Source of the DNA: Stigmatella aurantiaca DW4/3-1
Lineage (GTDB): Bacteria > Myxococcota > Myxococcia > Myxococcales > Myxococcaceae
Direction of reading: 5' to 3'
Length of the DNA stretch: 64,000 nucleotides
NCBI RefSeq assembly: GCF_000165485.1
Contig: NC_014623.1
Location: forward strand, 7,892,893 to 7,956,892
Part shown: one piece after another, positions 16,826 through 26,059 of the stretch
Position numbering within the stretch: the stretch's first letter is position 1
Layout of the letters: every line of letters starts with the position of its first letter
Translations under genes and position numbers: made by a program
The notes under the pieces: model-generated
What the model saw: the letters and a program-made list of their open reading frames with translations, nothing else
Databases searched by the model: none
What the model was told of the DNA's origin: nothing

Positions 16826-18067
16826 CTACTTAATGGCACCGGCGATCGAGAAGATGGGCAGGTACATGGCGATGAGGAAGCCACCCACCACGCCACCCAA
16901 GAACACCATCAGGAGCGGTTCGATCATCGCCGTGAGGCCCGCGACGGCGGCGTCCACCTCGTCGTCATAGAAGTCGGCGATCTTGTTGAGCATGGCGTCC
17001 ATGGCGCCCGTAGCCTCGCCCACGCCGATCATCTGCACCACCATGGAGGGGAACACCCCCGTCTCCAGCAGCGGGCCGGCGATGTTCTTGCCCTCGGCGA
17101 TCTTCCCACGCACGTAGTAGATGGCCTCTTCGATGGTGCGGTTACCGGCCGTCTTCGCCGTCACGTCCAGCGCGTCGAGGATGGGCACGCCCGAGGAGAT
17201 CATCGTTCCCAGGGTGCGGGTGAAGCGCGCCACGGCCACCTTGCGGATAACGGGGCCAAACAGCGGCGCCATGAGGATCAACTTGTCCATCATCTTCCGC
17301 CCCTTGGGGTGGCGGTAGATATAGACGACGGCGAAGACGACGGCGGCGATGCCCGCCACCATGTGGAAGATCCAGGCCTGGAGCCAGTTGGACATGTCCA
17401 CCACGAACTGGGTGGGCGCGGGCAGCTCCGAGCCGAAGTCCTTGAACATCTTCTCGAAGACGGGCGTCACCTTGAGCAAGAGCAGCGCCGTCACGCCGAT
17501 GGCCACGCAGATAACGACCGACGGGTAGGTCATCGCGCTCTTGACCTTGCCCTTGAGCTTCTCCGCCTTCTCACGGTAGGCCGCGAGCCGGTTGAGAATG
17601 GTGTCGAGGATACCGCCCACCTCGCCCGCGGCGCACAGCTGCACGAACAGCTCGTCGAAGACCTTGGGGTGGTCCTTCAGCGCGTCCGCGAAGGTGGAGC
17701 CCTGCTCGACCTTGCCCTTGATGGCGAAGACGACCTTCTTGAAGGCCGGGTTCTCCATCTGGCTGCCCAGGATGTCCAAACACTGCACCAAGGGCAGACC
17801 GGCGTCGATCATCGTGGCGAACTGCCGGGTAAAGATGAGGATGTCCTTGCCCGTGACGCCACTGCCCATGGAGAGGTTGATCTCCAGGGGCTTCTTCTTG
17901 ACCTTGACGGGGCTGAGCCCCAGGGACTTCAGGCGTGCGTTGACCGCCTCGGCGTCCCCCGCCTCCATCTCTCCCTTCTTGGTCTCCCCACCCTTGGTTT
18001 TCGCCTCCCAGAGCCACTGGGTGGTCTTCTTGACCGGTGCAGCCTTCTGCAATGCTGGTGCAGCCAT
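16826..18067 (-). CDS. pilC: PilC, pilus platform protein
   Basis: Inner-membrane platform (413 aa) on which PilB and PilT act. There are two GspF/T2SSF helical domains (about 80-205 and 280-405) and three transmembrane helices near 180-200, 227-249 and 380-403. The cytoplasmic N-terminus (WLWEAKTKGGETKKGEMEA) is typical. FTRQFATMIDAGLPLVQCL and its second-domain counterpart FTRTLGTMISSGVPILDAL are the conserved GspF repeats. It sits 53 bp after pilT in pilB-pilT-pilC order. Confidence 0.96.
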   Translation of the reverse strand: MAAPALQKAAPVKKTTQWLWEAKTKGGETKKGEMEAGDAEAVNARLKSLGLSPVKVKKKPLEINLSMGSGVTGKDILIFTRQFATMIDAGLPLVQCLDILGSQMENPAFKKVVFAIKGKVEQGSTFADALKDHPKVFDELFVQLCAAGEVGGILDTILNRLAAYREKAEKLKGKVKSAMTYPSVVICVAIGVTALLLLKVTPVFEKMFKDFGSELPAPTQFVVDMSNWLQAWIFHMVAGIAAVVFAVVYIYRHPKGRKMMDKLILMAPLFGPVIRKVAVARFTRTLGTMISSGVPILDALDVTAKTAGNRTIEEAIYYVRGKIAEGKNIAGPLLETGVFPSMVVQMIGVGEATGAMDAMLNKIADFYDDEVDAAVAGLTAMIEPLLMVFLGGVVGGFLIAMYLPIFSIAGAIK

Positions 18068-18120
18068 GCGTGTCCTCCGCGGGGAGACGGCAGTCTACCG
18101 CGAGTCAAAAATTGCCATAA

Positions 18121-19230
18121 CTAACGGCCAGGGGCTCCGCCGCCTGGCCGCTGCACGCCGCCCGGGGCGCTGCCGGCCAGGATGTTGCGCAACTCCTCGG
18201 GATCGCTGGAGCGGCCCATGGCCTCTTCCTGGCTGATGAGCCGGCGCGCCAGGAGCGCCGCCAGGGCCTGATTGAAGGTCTGCATGCCGTACTTGGCCTG
18301 TCCCACCTGCATGGAAGAGTAGACCTGGTGCACCTTGTCTTCGCGGATGAGGTTCCGGATGGCGGGCGTGGGGATCATGACCTCCAGGGCCAGCACGCGG
18401 CCGGGACTGCCCTGCTTGGCGACCAGCGCCTGGCTCATCACGCCTTCGAGCACGAAGGACATCTGCGCGCGCACCTGCGGCTGCTGGTACGGCGGGAACA
18501 CGTCCAGCACGCGGTTGATGGTCTGCACCGCGCTGTTGGTGTGCAGGGTGGCGTAACAGGTGTGGCCCGTCTCGGCGATGGTGAGCGCGGCCTCGATGGT
18601 CTCCAGGTCGCGCAACTCACCCACCAGCACCACGTCCGGATCCTGACGCAGGATGTAGCGCAGCGCCGTCTTGAAGTTACGGGTGTCCGCGCCCACCTCG
18701 CGCTGATTGACGAGGCAGTTCTTGTGCGGGTGCAGGTACTCGATCGGATCCTCGATCGTCATGATGTGCTCATGACGCTCGCTGTTGATCTTGTCGATCA
18801 TCGACGCCAGCGTGGTGGACTTGCCCGAGCCGGTGGGGCCCGTGACGAGGATGAGCCCACGCGGACGCTTGATGAGGTCCGCCACCACCTGGGGCAAGCC
18901 CAGCTCCTGGAAGGTGAGGATCTTGAAGGGAATGGTCCGGAAGGCCGCGGCCACCGCGCCGCGCTGCATGAAGATGTTGGCGCGGAAGCGCGACAGCCCC
19001 TTCACACCGAAGGACAAGTCCAGCTCGTTGTCCTCTTCGAACTTGTGCTTCTGGGCATCCGTGAGGATGGAGTAGCAAAGCTGCTTGGTCTCCACCGGCG
19101 TGAGGGGCGCCGTCTTCAGTGGCACCAGTTCGCCGTCCACCCGGAGCTGCGGCGGAGAGCCAGTGGTGATGTGGAGGTCGGAAGCGCCCTTCTCGACCAT
19201 CGCCTTGAGGAGCTGGTGCAGGTTGGCCAC
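18121..19230 (-). CDS. pilT: PilT, pilus retraction ATPase
   Basis: Hexameric cytoplasmic ATPase that powers retraction and so S-motility (369 aa). Walker A GPTGSGKSTT, Asp box (TIEDPIEYLH), Walker B (VLVGELRDLETI) and His box (HTCYATLHTN) are present. The PilT-specific AIRNLIRE motif in the C-terminal region distinguishes it from PilB. The C-terminal ~25 residues are Gly/Pro/Ala-rich. It is 51 bp downstream of pilB. Confidence 0.96.
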   Translation of the reverse strand: MANLHQLLKAMVEKGASDLHITTGSPPQLRVDGELVPLKTAPLTPVETKQLCYSILTDAQKHKFEEDNELDLSFGVKGLSRFRANIFMQRGAVAAAFRTIPFKILTFQELGLPQVVADLIKRPRGLILVTGPTGSGKSTTLASMIDKINSERHEHIMTIEDPIEYLHPHKNCLVNQREVGADTRNFKTALRYILRQDPDVVLVGELRDLETIEAALTIAETGHTCYATLHTNSAVQTINRVLDVFPPYQQPQVRAQMSFVLEGVMSQALVAKQGSPGRVLALEVMIPTPAIRNLIREDKVHQVYSSMQVGQAKYGMQTFNQALAALLARRLISQEEAMGRSSDPEELRNILAGSAPGGVQRPGGGAPGR

Positions 19231-19281
19231 GGTAAGGAATCCCTCGGAATGCGGTGGGGTACTGGAGGAAGCGTTGAAAGG

Positions 19282-20985
<1,704 letters not shown>

Positions 20986-21055
20986 TCAGGAGCCTCGTTA
21001 CGATTAGGAAGAACGCGCAGGACCCCTCGGAGCGCGCGGCACTGGCGAGGGGCTG

Positions 21056-21081
21056 GTCTCAAGGGACCGTCTCAAGGGACC
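21056..21081 (-). repeat. Perfect 13-bp tandem repeat in the pilB leader
   Basis: GTCTCAAGGGACC occurs twice with no gap (21056-21068 and 21069-21081 in window coordinates). Each copy has partial dyad symmetry (GGTC...GACC with the preceding G). It lies between the predicted transcription start and the pilB ATG, so it could act as an operator or shape the leader RNA. Confidence 0.75.
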
Positions 21082-21103
21082 CACAATAGGAAATCCGTTG
21101 AGG

Positions 21104-21133
21104 ATTAGATGGAATGGATGCAGGGCCTGTCAA
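21104..21133 (-). promoter_or_regulatory. Housekeeping-type promoter of pilB operon
   Basis: On the minus strand a consensus TTGACA (complement of 21128-21133) is followed after 18 bases by TCTAAT (complement of 21104-21109), one mismatch from TATAAT. The predicted start near 21097 gives a leader of about 110 nt before the pilB ATG at 20985. Confidence 0.65.
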
Positions 21134-21191
21134 GGTAAGCGCCCCAATCGCTCCAGGCGGGCCAAACCATTGAACTGGCACGGAAAATCCG

Positions 21192-22115
21192 TCACACGTC
21201 TGCCCGGGCAATGACCGTGCGGGCAGCCTCGACATCGCGCTTGATCTGCCCGGTCAGCTCTGCCACGGAGCCAAAGCGCTGTTCGGGCCGCAGCCGCTCC
21301 AGGAACTGGACGCGCAGCTCCTGGCCGTAGAGGTCTCCGCTGAAGTCCATCAGGTGGGCCTCGATGGTCACCTCGGAGCCACCAAAGGTAGGCTTCACAC
21401 CGATGTTGGCCGCCCCCGGGCGCCAAGGGCTGGACGGCTCGTTCTTCACGCGCACTCGGATGGCGTAGACGCCCGGCGCGGGCCTCAGCTCGTTCTGGGT
21501 GTCCACGTTGGCGGTGGGAAAGCCGATCCCGCGGCCCCTGCCCGCCCCCGTCACCACCGTGCCATCCAGATCGAAGGGCCGCCCCAGCAGCCGGTGCGCC
21601 GCGCCCACGCGCCCCTCGAGGATGTACTCGCGCACCCGGCTGGAGGAGGCCACGACGCCATCCACGGTGACGGGGGCCACCTTGTGCACCCGCGCGCCCC
21701 GGCGCAGGGCCGCCTCCGCCAAGGTGTCCACCGTTCCCGAGCGCTTGGCGCCGTAGGTGAAGTCGCTGCCTACCACCAGGGACTTGATGCCCAGCTCGTC
21801 CAGCAGCGCCTCCTCGAAGGCCGCGGCGGAGGTGCGCGCGTACTCGCGGGAGAAGGGCTGCACCACCGCGGCACTCAGGCCACACGCCTCGAAGAGCTCC
21901 AGCTTGCGCGGCAACAGGGTGATGAGCTTGGGGGCCAGGTCCGGCTGAAGCACCTTGCCCGGGTGGGGGTGAAAGGTGAACGCGGAGGCCACGCCGTGGC
22001 GGCGCGCTTCCGCGAAAAGGGCCTGGTGGCCCACATGCACCCCATCGAAATTGCCCAACGCGAGCGCCCCTCCAGCCAGCTCCCGCGCCTCCGCCACCGA
22101 GTGGAAGACCTTCAT
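21192..22115 (-). CDS. ribF: Bifunctional riboflavin kinase / FAD synthetase
   Basis: Makes FMN from riboflavin and then FAD. The N-terminal nucleotidyltransferase domain has LALGNFDGVHVGHQALF (the HxGH-type site); SSSRVREYILEGRV marks the domain's end; the C-terminal flavokinase domain has GRGRGIGFPTANV and INIGVKPTFGG-type sequence (NIGVKPTFGG). Length 307 aa, normal. It is divergent from trmB across 79 bp and unrelated in function to the pil genes. Confidence 0.95.
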   Translation of the reverse strand: MKVFHSVAEARELAGGALALGNFDGVHVGHQALFAEARRHGVASAFTFHPHPGKVLQPDLAPKLITLLPRKLELFEACGLSAAVVQPFSREYARTSAAAFEEALLDELGIKSLVVGSDFTYGAKRSGTVDTLAEAALRRGARVHKVAPVTVDGVVASSSRVREYILEGRVGAAHRLLGRPFDLDGTVVTGAGRGRGIGFPTANVDTQNELRPAPGVYAIRVRVKNEPSSPWRPGAANIGVKPTFGGSEVTIEAHLMDFSGDLYGQELRVQFLERLRPEQRFGSVAELTGQIKRDVEAARTVIARADV

Positions 22116-22194
22116 GCCCCTCCGTATACCCTCAACCCCGCGCTTTTGCCCTGTTCAACACCCGCGCCCTCGTGCATAGAGCGCGGCCCACGCC

Positions 22195-22815
22195 ATGGCC
22201 CGTCCCCGCCTGCTGCCCGACCCGGTTGGGCTGAAGTTCATGAACCTGGAAGCCCCGCCGGACTGGGATGCCGAGTTCGGCTTCCCAGGCCCCCTGGAGC
22301 TGGAGATCGGCTCTGGCGCGGGGGGCCACGCCCTGGAGTACTGCCGCCGCAACCCCCAGGTGCGCTACGTGGCCTTCGAGTGGCGCAAGAAGTACGCCCG
22401 CGACACCCAGGCGCGGGGGGAGAAGATGGGGCTGAAGAACCTGCGCGTCCTCGAGGCCGACGCCCGCGCGGTGGTGCCGCGCCTGTTCGCCGCGGGCTCC
22501 CTGGCCGCCATCCACCTCCAGTTCCCCGATCCCTGGTGGAAGCGGGCCCACTTCAAGCGCGCCATCATCCTGCCGGATTTCGCCCGCGTGCTGCTGGACA
22601 AGCTGGCCCCCGGAGGCCGGTTCGACATGCGCACGGACGTGGAGGACCGAGGGCACGCCATGCTCTCCATCCTCGAAGAGGTGGGCTTCCTCAACCCGCT
22701 GGGCCAGGGCGTCTTCCACCCGTACGATCCCGAAGAGGTCCCCTCCACCCGGGAGCGGCGCTATCTCCAGAGCGGAGAGCCCGTCTACCGGGGCCGGCTG
22801 GTCAAGCCTGGCTGA
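22195..22815 (+). CDS. trmB: tRNA (guanine-N7)-methyltransferase
   Basis: SAM-dependent enzyme that methylates G46 in the variable loop of tRNA. The SAM motif is LEIGSGAGGHALEYC, followed by the acidic FEWRKK loop and the family signature LQFPDPWWKRAHFKRAI (usually FPDPWPKKRH). The C-terminal half includes DMRTDVEDRGHAM. Length 206 aa, typical. Confidence 0.93.
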   Translation: MARPRLLPDPVGLKFMNLEAPPDWDAEFGFPGPLELEIGSGAGGHALEYCRRNPQVRYVAFEWRKKYARDTQARGEKMGLKNLRVLEADARAVVPRLFAAGSLAAIHLQFPDPWWKRAHFKRAIILPDFARVLLDKLAPGGRFDMRTDVEDRGHAMLSILEEVGFLNPLGQGVFHPYDPEEVPSTRERRYLQSGEPVYRGRLVKPG

Positions 22816-22931
22816 TTGCCCAACAAGGGGGAGACTTGGCTTCTCCTGCATCTCCAGAGAGAATCGGAACGCTTGCGCGGCAGGAGGGTTCTCCCAGCGT
22901 GGGGACAACGCCGGACAGTTCCAACAAGAGG

Positions 22932-23945
22932 ATGCCCGAGGGCGGCCGCCGCGCTGGAAGCGAGGGGGCCGGCCGCACCGTGCTCATCGTGGATGACGAT
23001 CCCACCCACGTGCAGCATGTGCGCGAAGGGCTGGCCCCCCAGGGCTACCGCTTCCGGGAAGCGCGTGACGGCGCCCAGGCCCTGTCGGCCATCCGCGAGC
23101 ACCGGCCGGACCTCATCCTCATGGATGTGGAGATGCCTGGGCTGGGAGGGGTGGAGGTGTGCCGCATCGTCAAGGCGAACGCGGGCGAGGGCGGCTTTGG
23201 CTTCATCCCCGTCATCCTCATGACGGCGCGCCAGGCGGCCGGCAAGGTGGAGGGGCTGGAGCTGGGGGCGGATGATTACCTGGTCAAGCCCTTCGACATG
23301 CTGGAGCTGTCGGCGCGGGTGAAGTCCATGCTGCGCCTCAAGGCGCTCCAGGACGCGCTCATCGAGAAGAACCGCGAGTTGGACCGGGCCAACAAGGAGC
23401 TGGCCCGCAAGCGCGAGGAGCTGCTGACGCTCAGCCGCACCGACCCGCTCACCAGCCTGTCCAACCGCCGCTATTTCGAGGAGCGGCTGGCAGAAGAGTT
23501 CGCCCGCGCCCGGCGCTACCGCTCGCCCTTGTCGCTGGTCATGCTGGACATCGACCACTTCAAGCGCATCAACGACACGTATGGGCATCCGTTCGGAGAC
23601 GAGGTGCTGCGCGCCGTGGCCCTGGTCTCCCGCACCCGGCTGCGGGAGGTGGACCTGCTGGCCCGCTACGGAGGGGAGGAGCTCATTGCCCTCCTGCCGG
23701 AGACCAGCCCCGCCGACGCCTTGCGGGCGTGCGAGCGGGTGCGCGAGGCCATCGAGTCCCTGCGCCTGGACTACCGCGCCAGCGATGGCACCTCGCAGAA
23801 GGTCAGCTGCACGGCCTCCCTGGGGCTCGCCTCCCTGCCCAGCGTCCCCCTGCAAACCGCCGAGGACCTGCTCCGCGCGGCGGACGAGTGCCTCTACAAG
23901 GCCAAGGAAGCAGGCCGCAACCGTGTTCGCCAGTATGAGGAGTGA
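22932..23945 (+). CDS. Response regulator with diguanylate cyclase (REC-GGDEF)
   Basis: Makes c-di-GMP from GTP under control of phosphorylation. The receiver domain (about 17-140) has DDD, phospho-acceptor Asp in LILMDVEMPGLGG and Lys in YLVKPF. A coiled-coil linker leads to the GGDEF domain (about 170-335), whose active site reads GGEEL and whose inhibitory site REVD lies five residues before it, so it should be active and feedback inhibited. I list ATG 22932 (337 aa); an in-frame GTG at 22899, 10 bases after AGGAGGG, is an attractive alternative start. No kinase is adjacent. Confidence 0.92.
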   Translation: MPEGGRRAGSEGAGRTVLIVDDDPTHVQHVREGLAPQGYRFREARDGAQALSAIREHRPDLILMDVEMPGLGGVEVCRIVKANAGEGGFGFIPVILMTARQAAGKVEGLELGADDYLVKPFDMLELSARVKSMLRLKALQDALIEKNRELDRANKELARKREELLTLSRTDPLTSLSNRRYFEERLAEEFARARRYRSPLSLVMLDIDHFKRINDTYGHPFGDEVLRAVALVSRTRLREVDLLARYGGEELIALLPETSPADALRACERVREAIESLRLDYRASDGTSQKVSCTASLGLASLPSVPLQTAEDLLRAADECLYKAKEAGRNRVRQYEE

Positions 23946-23992
23946 CGCCATGCCGCTTTGCGCGCGGCCTGCTTTGGCCTAGATCGTCAGCC

Positions 23993-24391
23993 ATGCGACC
24001 CGCAATGCCGTTGCTCGTGCTGACCCTGCTCGCCCTCGCCGGATGTGGCCAGAGCACGCCCGTGGCGGCGTACGAGACCTTCCACGCCCAAGTGCAGAAG
24101 CGGGACTACAAGAAGGCCTATGCGGCGCTCTCCCAGGCCACCCGGGACGGGGTGGCACGCCAGGGCGAGGCCGTCCTCAAGGCCTCGGGGGGCGCCGTGA
24201 AGGCGGAGCCCTACGAGCTGTTCTTCTCGAATTCCGCGTTGCCGCCCGATGTGACCGAGGTCACGCTGCTCCGGGAGGAGGGCGACAAAGCAACCGTGCG
24301 CGTGCTCTTTTCAGGTCAAACTCGCGAGGTCCGGCTGGTCCGGGAGGCTTCCGAGTGGAAGATTGATTTATCAGATTCCATCAAGCCATGA
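23993..24391 (+). CDS. Small lipoprotein with NTF2-like (DUF4878-type) body
   Basis: Exported lipoprotein of 132 aa: signal MRPAMPLLVLTLLALAGC with Cys18 in the lipobox. The body (AAYETFHAQVQKRDYKKAYAAL then VRVLFSGQTREVRLVREASEWKIDL) has the helix-then-four-strand pattern of DUF4878/NTF2-like lipoproteins. The function is unknown. It starts 47 bp after the diguanylate cyclase gene. Confidence 0.8.
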   Translation: MRPAMPLLVLTLLALAGCGQSTPVAAYETFHAQVQKRDYKKAYAALSQATRDGVARQGEAVLKASGGAVKAEPYELFFSNSALPPDVTEVTLLREEGDKATVRVLFSGQTREVRLVREASEWKIDLSDSIKP

Positions 24392-24436
24392 GGCAGGATG
24401 CTCCCCTGACCCTTGGCTATCAGGTAACGTGAAACC

Positions 24437-25588
24437 GTGAACGATCGGAAGCCACGGCGGATAGCTCCCGCAGTCGAGGTCATCCGGCGCCCTGCCGCGA
24501 CGCAGGGTGCCTCCTCTTCAACGCAGACACCCGCCGTCAGTCCCTCTCCCCGCCCTGTCGCGCCCACCCCGCGAGCCCCCGTGACGCCCAGCGCACCGGT
24601 GGCCCCGAGCGCCCCCGTCGCGCCCAGCCCCTCGGTAGCCCCCAGCGCACCGGTGGCTCCCAGCGTCTCGCCGAGCCTCTCGCCAAGCCCGTCGCCGAGC
24701 CCCAGGCCCACCGTGCCCGTCCCGCGGGGCCCCGTCGCCCCCCGGGCACCTGGCGCAGCGCCTGGCTTCTCGCCCCGGCCCATGGGCGGCAGGCCACCTC
24801 CCCGCTCAGGGCCCCCTCGCCCACCTCCCACGCCGGAGCAGATCCTCGCCCTGGCCCAGCGCGAGCACGTGCCCGCCCGCATCGCCAAGGGCGAGCTGGA
24901 AGGGAAGATGAAGTGCCGCATCTGGCGCAAGCTCCACGCCGAGGAGGCCAAGCGCTTCGACCAGGTGTACGCGTTGATGGGCCAGCACCCCGGGCTGTCG
25001 CTCGGAGATGGGTTTGGCGTCGTCCAAAGTGGGATGACCGTGGCCGAGTTCCTGGCGCGCAAGGAGCGCACCCAGCGCAAGGCGGCCATCAAGCAGGCCC
25101 GGGGCGAGGTGGACAATGAGGCCATCTCCTCCTTCCTCGCCACACTCGTGGCCGCCAAGTCGGAGATGGCCGTGGTGCTCGCGGAGCGGACGGTCCTCGA
25201 CTCGCTCGTCTCCGAGGAGCCCATCTCCTTCGCCTTCGAGCGGACCGGCCGGATGGAGAAGCTCCAGGTGGTGCTGCTCACGCGCCGGTCCGACTGGGAG
25301 AAGCTGCTGCCCACGATCGAGCGGGACTCCAAGCTGACGCAGAAGCCCGCCAACGTGGCCCGGCAGCCCGACAAGCGCCCCTACTCGGATCCCCGCCCCT
25401 TCCTGCCCCAGGTCGGCCAGAAGGTGCGCCTGGTGCTCCGCAACGGCATCACCCTGACCCAGCCCCTGCTCAAGGCCGGCCGGTTCGATCTGCTCCTGGG
25501 ACAGGCGGGCAACGAGCTCTTCGTGCCCCTGCACGCCATTCTGCGGTTCGAGCCGGTCTCCCAGGAGCCCGCCCCCGAAGCCGAATGA
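24437..25588 (+). CDS. Proline-rich protein with Sm/Hfq-like C-terminal segment
   Basis: Unrecognised family, 383 aa, GTG start. Residues about 20-130 are a low-complexity Pro/Ala/Ser/Val linker (repeated VAPSAPVAPS). The middle (about 135-300) is helical and basic (GKMKCRIWRKLHAEEAKRF; ARKERTQRKAAIKQARGE). The last 50 residues, VGQKVRLVLRNGITL then RFDLLLG and FVPLHAILRF, follow the strand order of an Sm fold: compare the NGI(K)L and HAI signatures of Hfq. An RNA-binding role is therefore an inference, not a recognised assignment. Its stop overlaps the next start (ATGA). Confidence 0.75.
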   Translation: MNDRKPRRIAPAVEVIRRPAATQGASSSTQTPAVSPSPRPVAPTPRAPVTPSAPVAPSAPVAPSPSVAPSAPVAPSVSPSLSPSPSPSPRPTVPVPRGPVAPRAPGAAPGFSPRPMGGRPPPRSGPPRPPPTPEQILALAQREHVPARIAKGELEGKMKCRIWRKLHAEEAKRFDQVYALMGQHPGLSLGDGFGVVQSGMTVAEFLARKERTQRKAAIKQARGEVDNEAISSFLATLVAAKSEMAVVLAERTVLDSLVSEEPISFAFERTGRMEKLQVVLLTRRSDWEKLLPTIERDSKLTQKPANVARQPDKRPYSDPRPFLPQVGQKVRLVLRNGITLTQPLLKAGRFDLLLGQAGNELFVPLHAILRFEPVSQEPAPEAE

Positions 25589-26019
25589 ACGCCTCCATGC
25601 ACTTTTTCTCCAAGCTCATCAAACCCCTGCTGGCCCTGGCGGCCGCGGGGCTGATGCTCCAGGCGGCCCAGGGGTGCACCTCGGAGAAGGGCTCCGCGGA
25701 CAAGGGCCCCGCCTACGCGCCTGCCCCGAAGGCGCGCGCTCCGGGCGAAGGGCCGCGCGTCATCACCCTCGATGTGACGGAGAAGGGCTATGAGCCCAGC
25801 CCCATCGCCCTCAACAAGGATGAACCGGTGAAGCTCGTGGTGACCCGGAAGACGGATCACACCTGTGCCACCGAAATCATCCTGAAGGACTACGGCATCA
25901 ACACGCCGCTGCCGCTGAACACGCCGGTGGAGATCGCCTTCACACCGGACAAGACCGGCACCCTGACCTACGGCTGCGCGATGGGTCAGATGATCAGCGG
26001 CACGTTCATGGTGGAGTGA
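25585..26019 (+). CDS. Cupredoxin-domain lipoprotein
   Basis: Exported copper-site protein, 144 aa. An N-terminal signal ends in a lipobox (AAQG before Cys31). A cupredoxin domain (about 58-144) has the ligand pattern His and Cys in KTDHTCATEI and Cys/Met in YGCAMGQMISG, as in the EfeO/quinol-oxidase-like cupredoxin_1 family. Likely role: periplasmic or outer-membrane electron carrier or copper handling. Translationally coupled to the preceding gene. Confidence 0.85.
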   Translation: MNASMHFFSKLIKPLLALAAAGLMLQAAQGCTSEKGSADKGPAYAPAPKARAPGEGPRVITLDVTEKGYEPSPIALNKDEPVKLVVTRKTDHTCATEIILKDYGINTPLPLNTPVEIAFTPDKTGTLTYGCAMGQMISGTFMVE

Positions 26020-26059
26020 GCCCCCGCCCCGCCCGGGAGGGCGAGGCCAGGCGCTTCTC

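Noticed and set aside
16783-16896. N-terminal extension of PilS to 16896
   Set aside because: It would overlap the end of pilC by 71 bp and encode a Ser/Pro-rich stretch unlike PilS. A GTG at 16782 starts the first membrane helix as expected.
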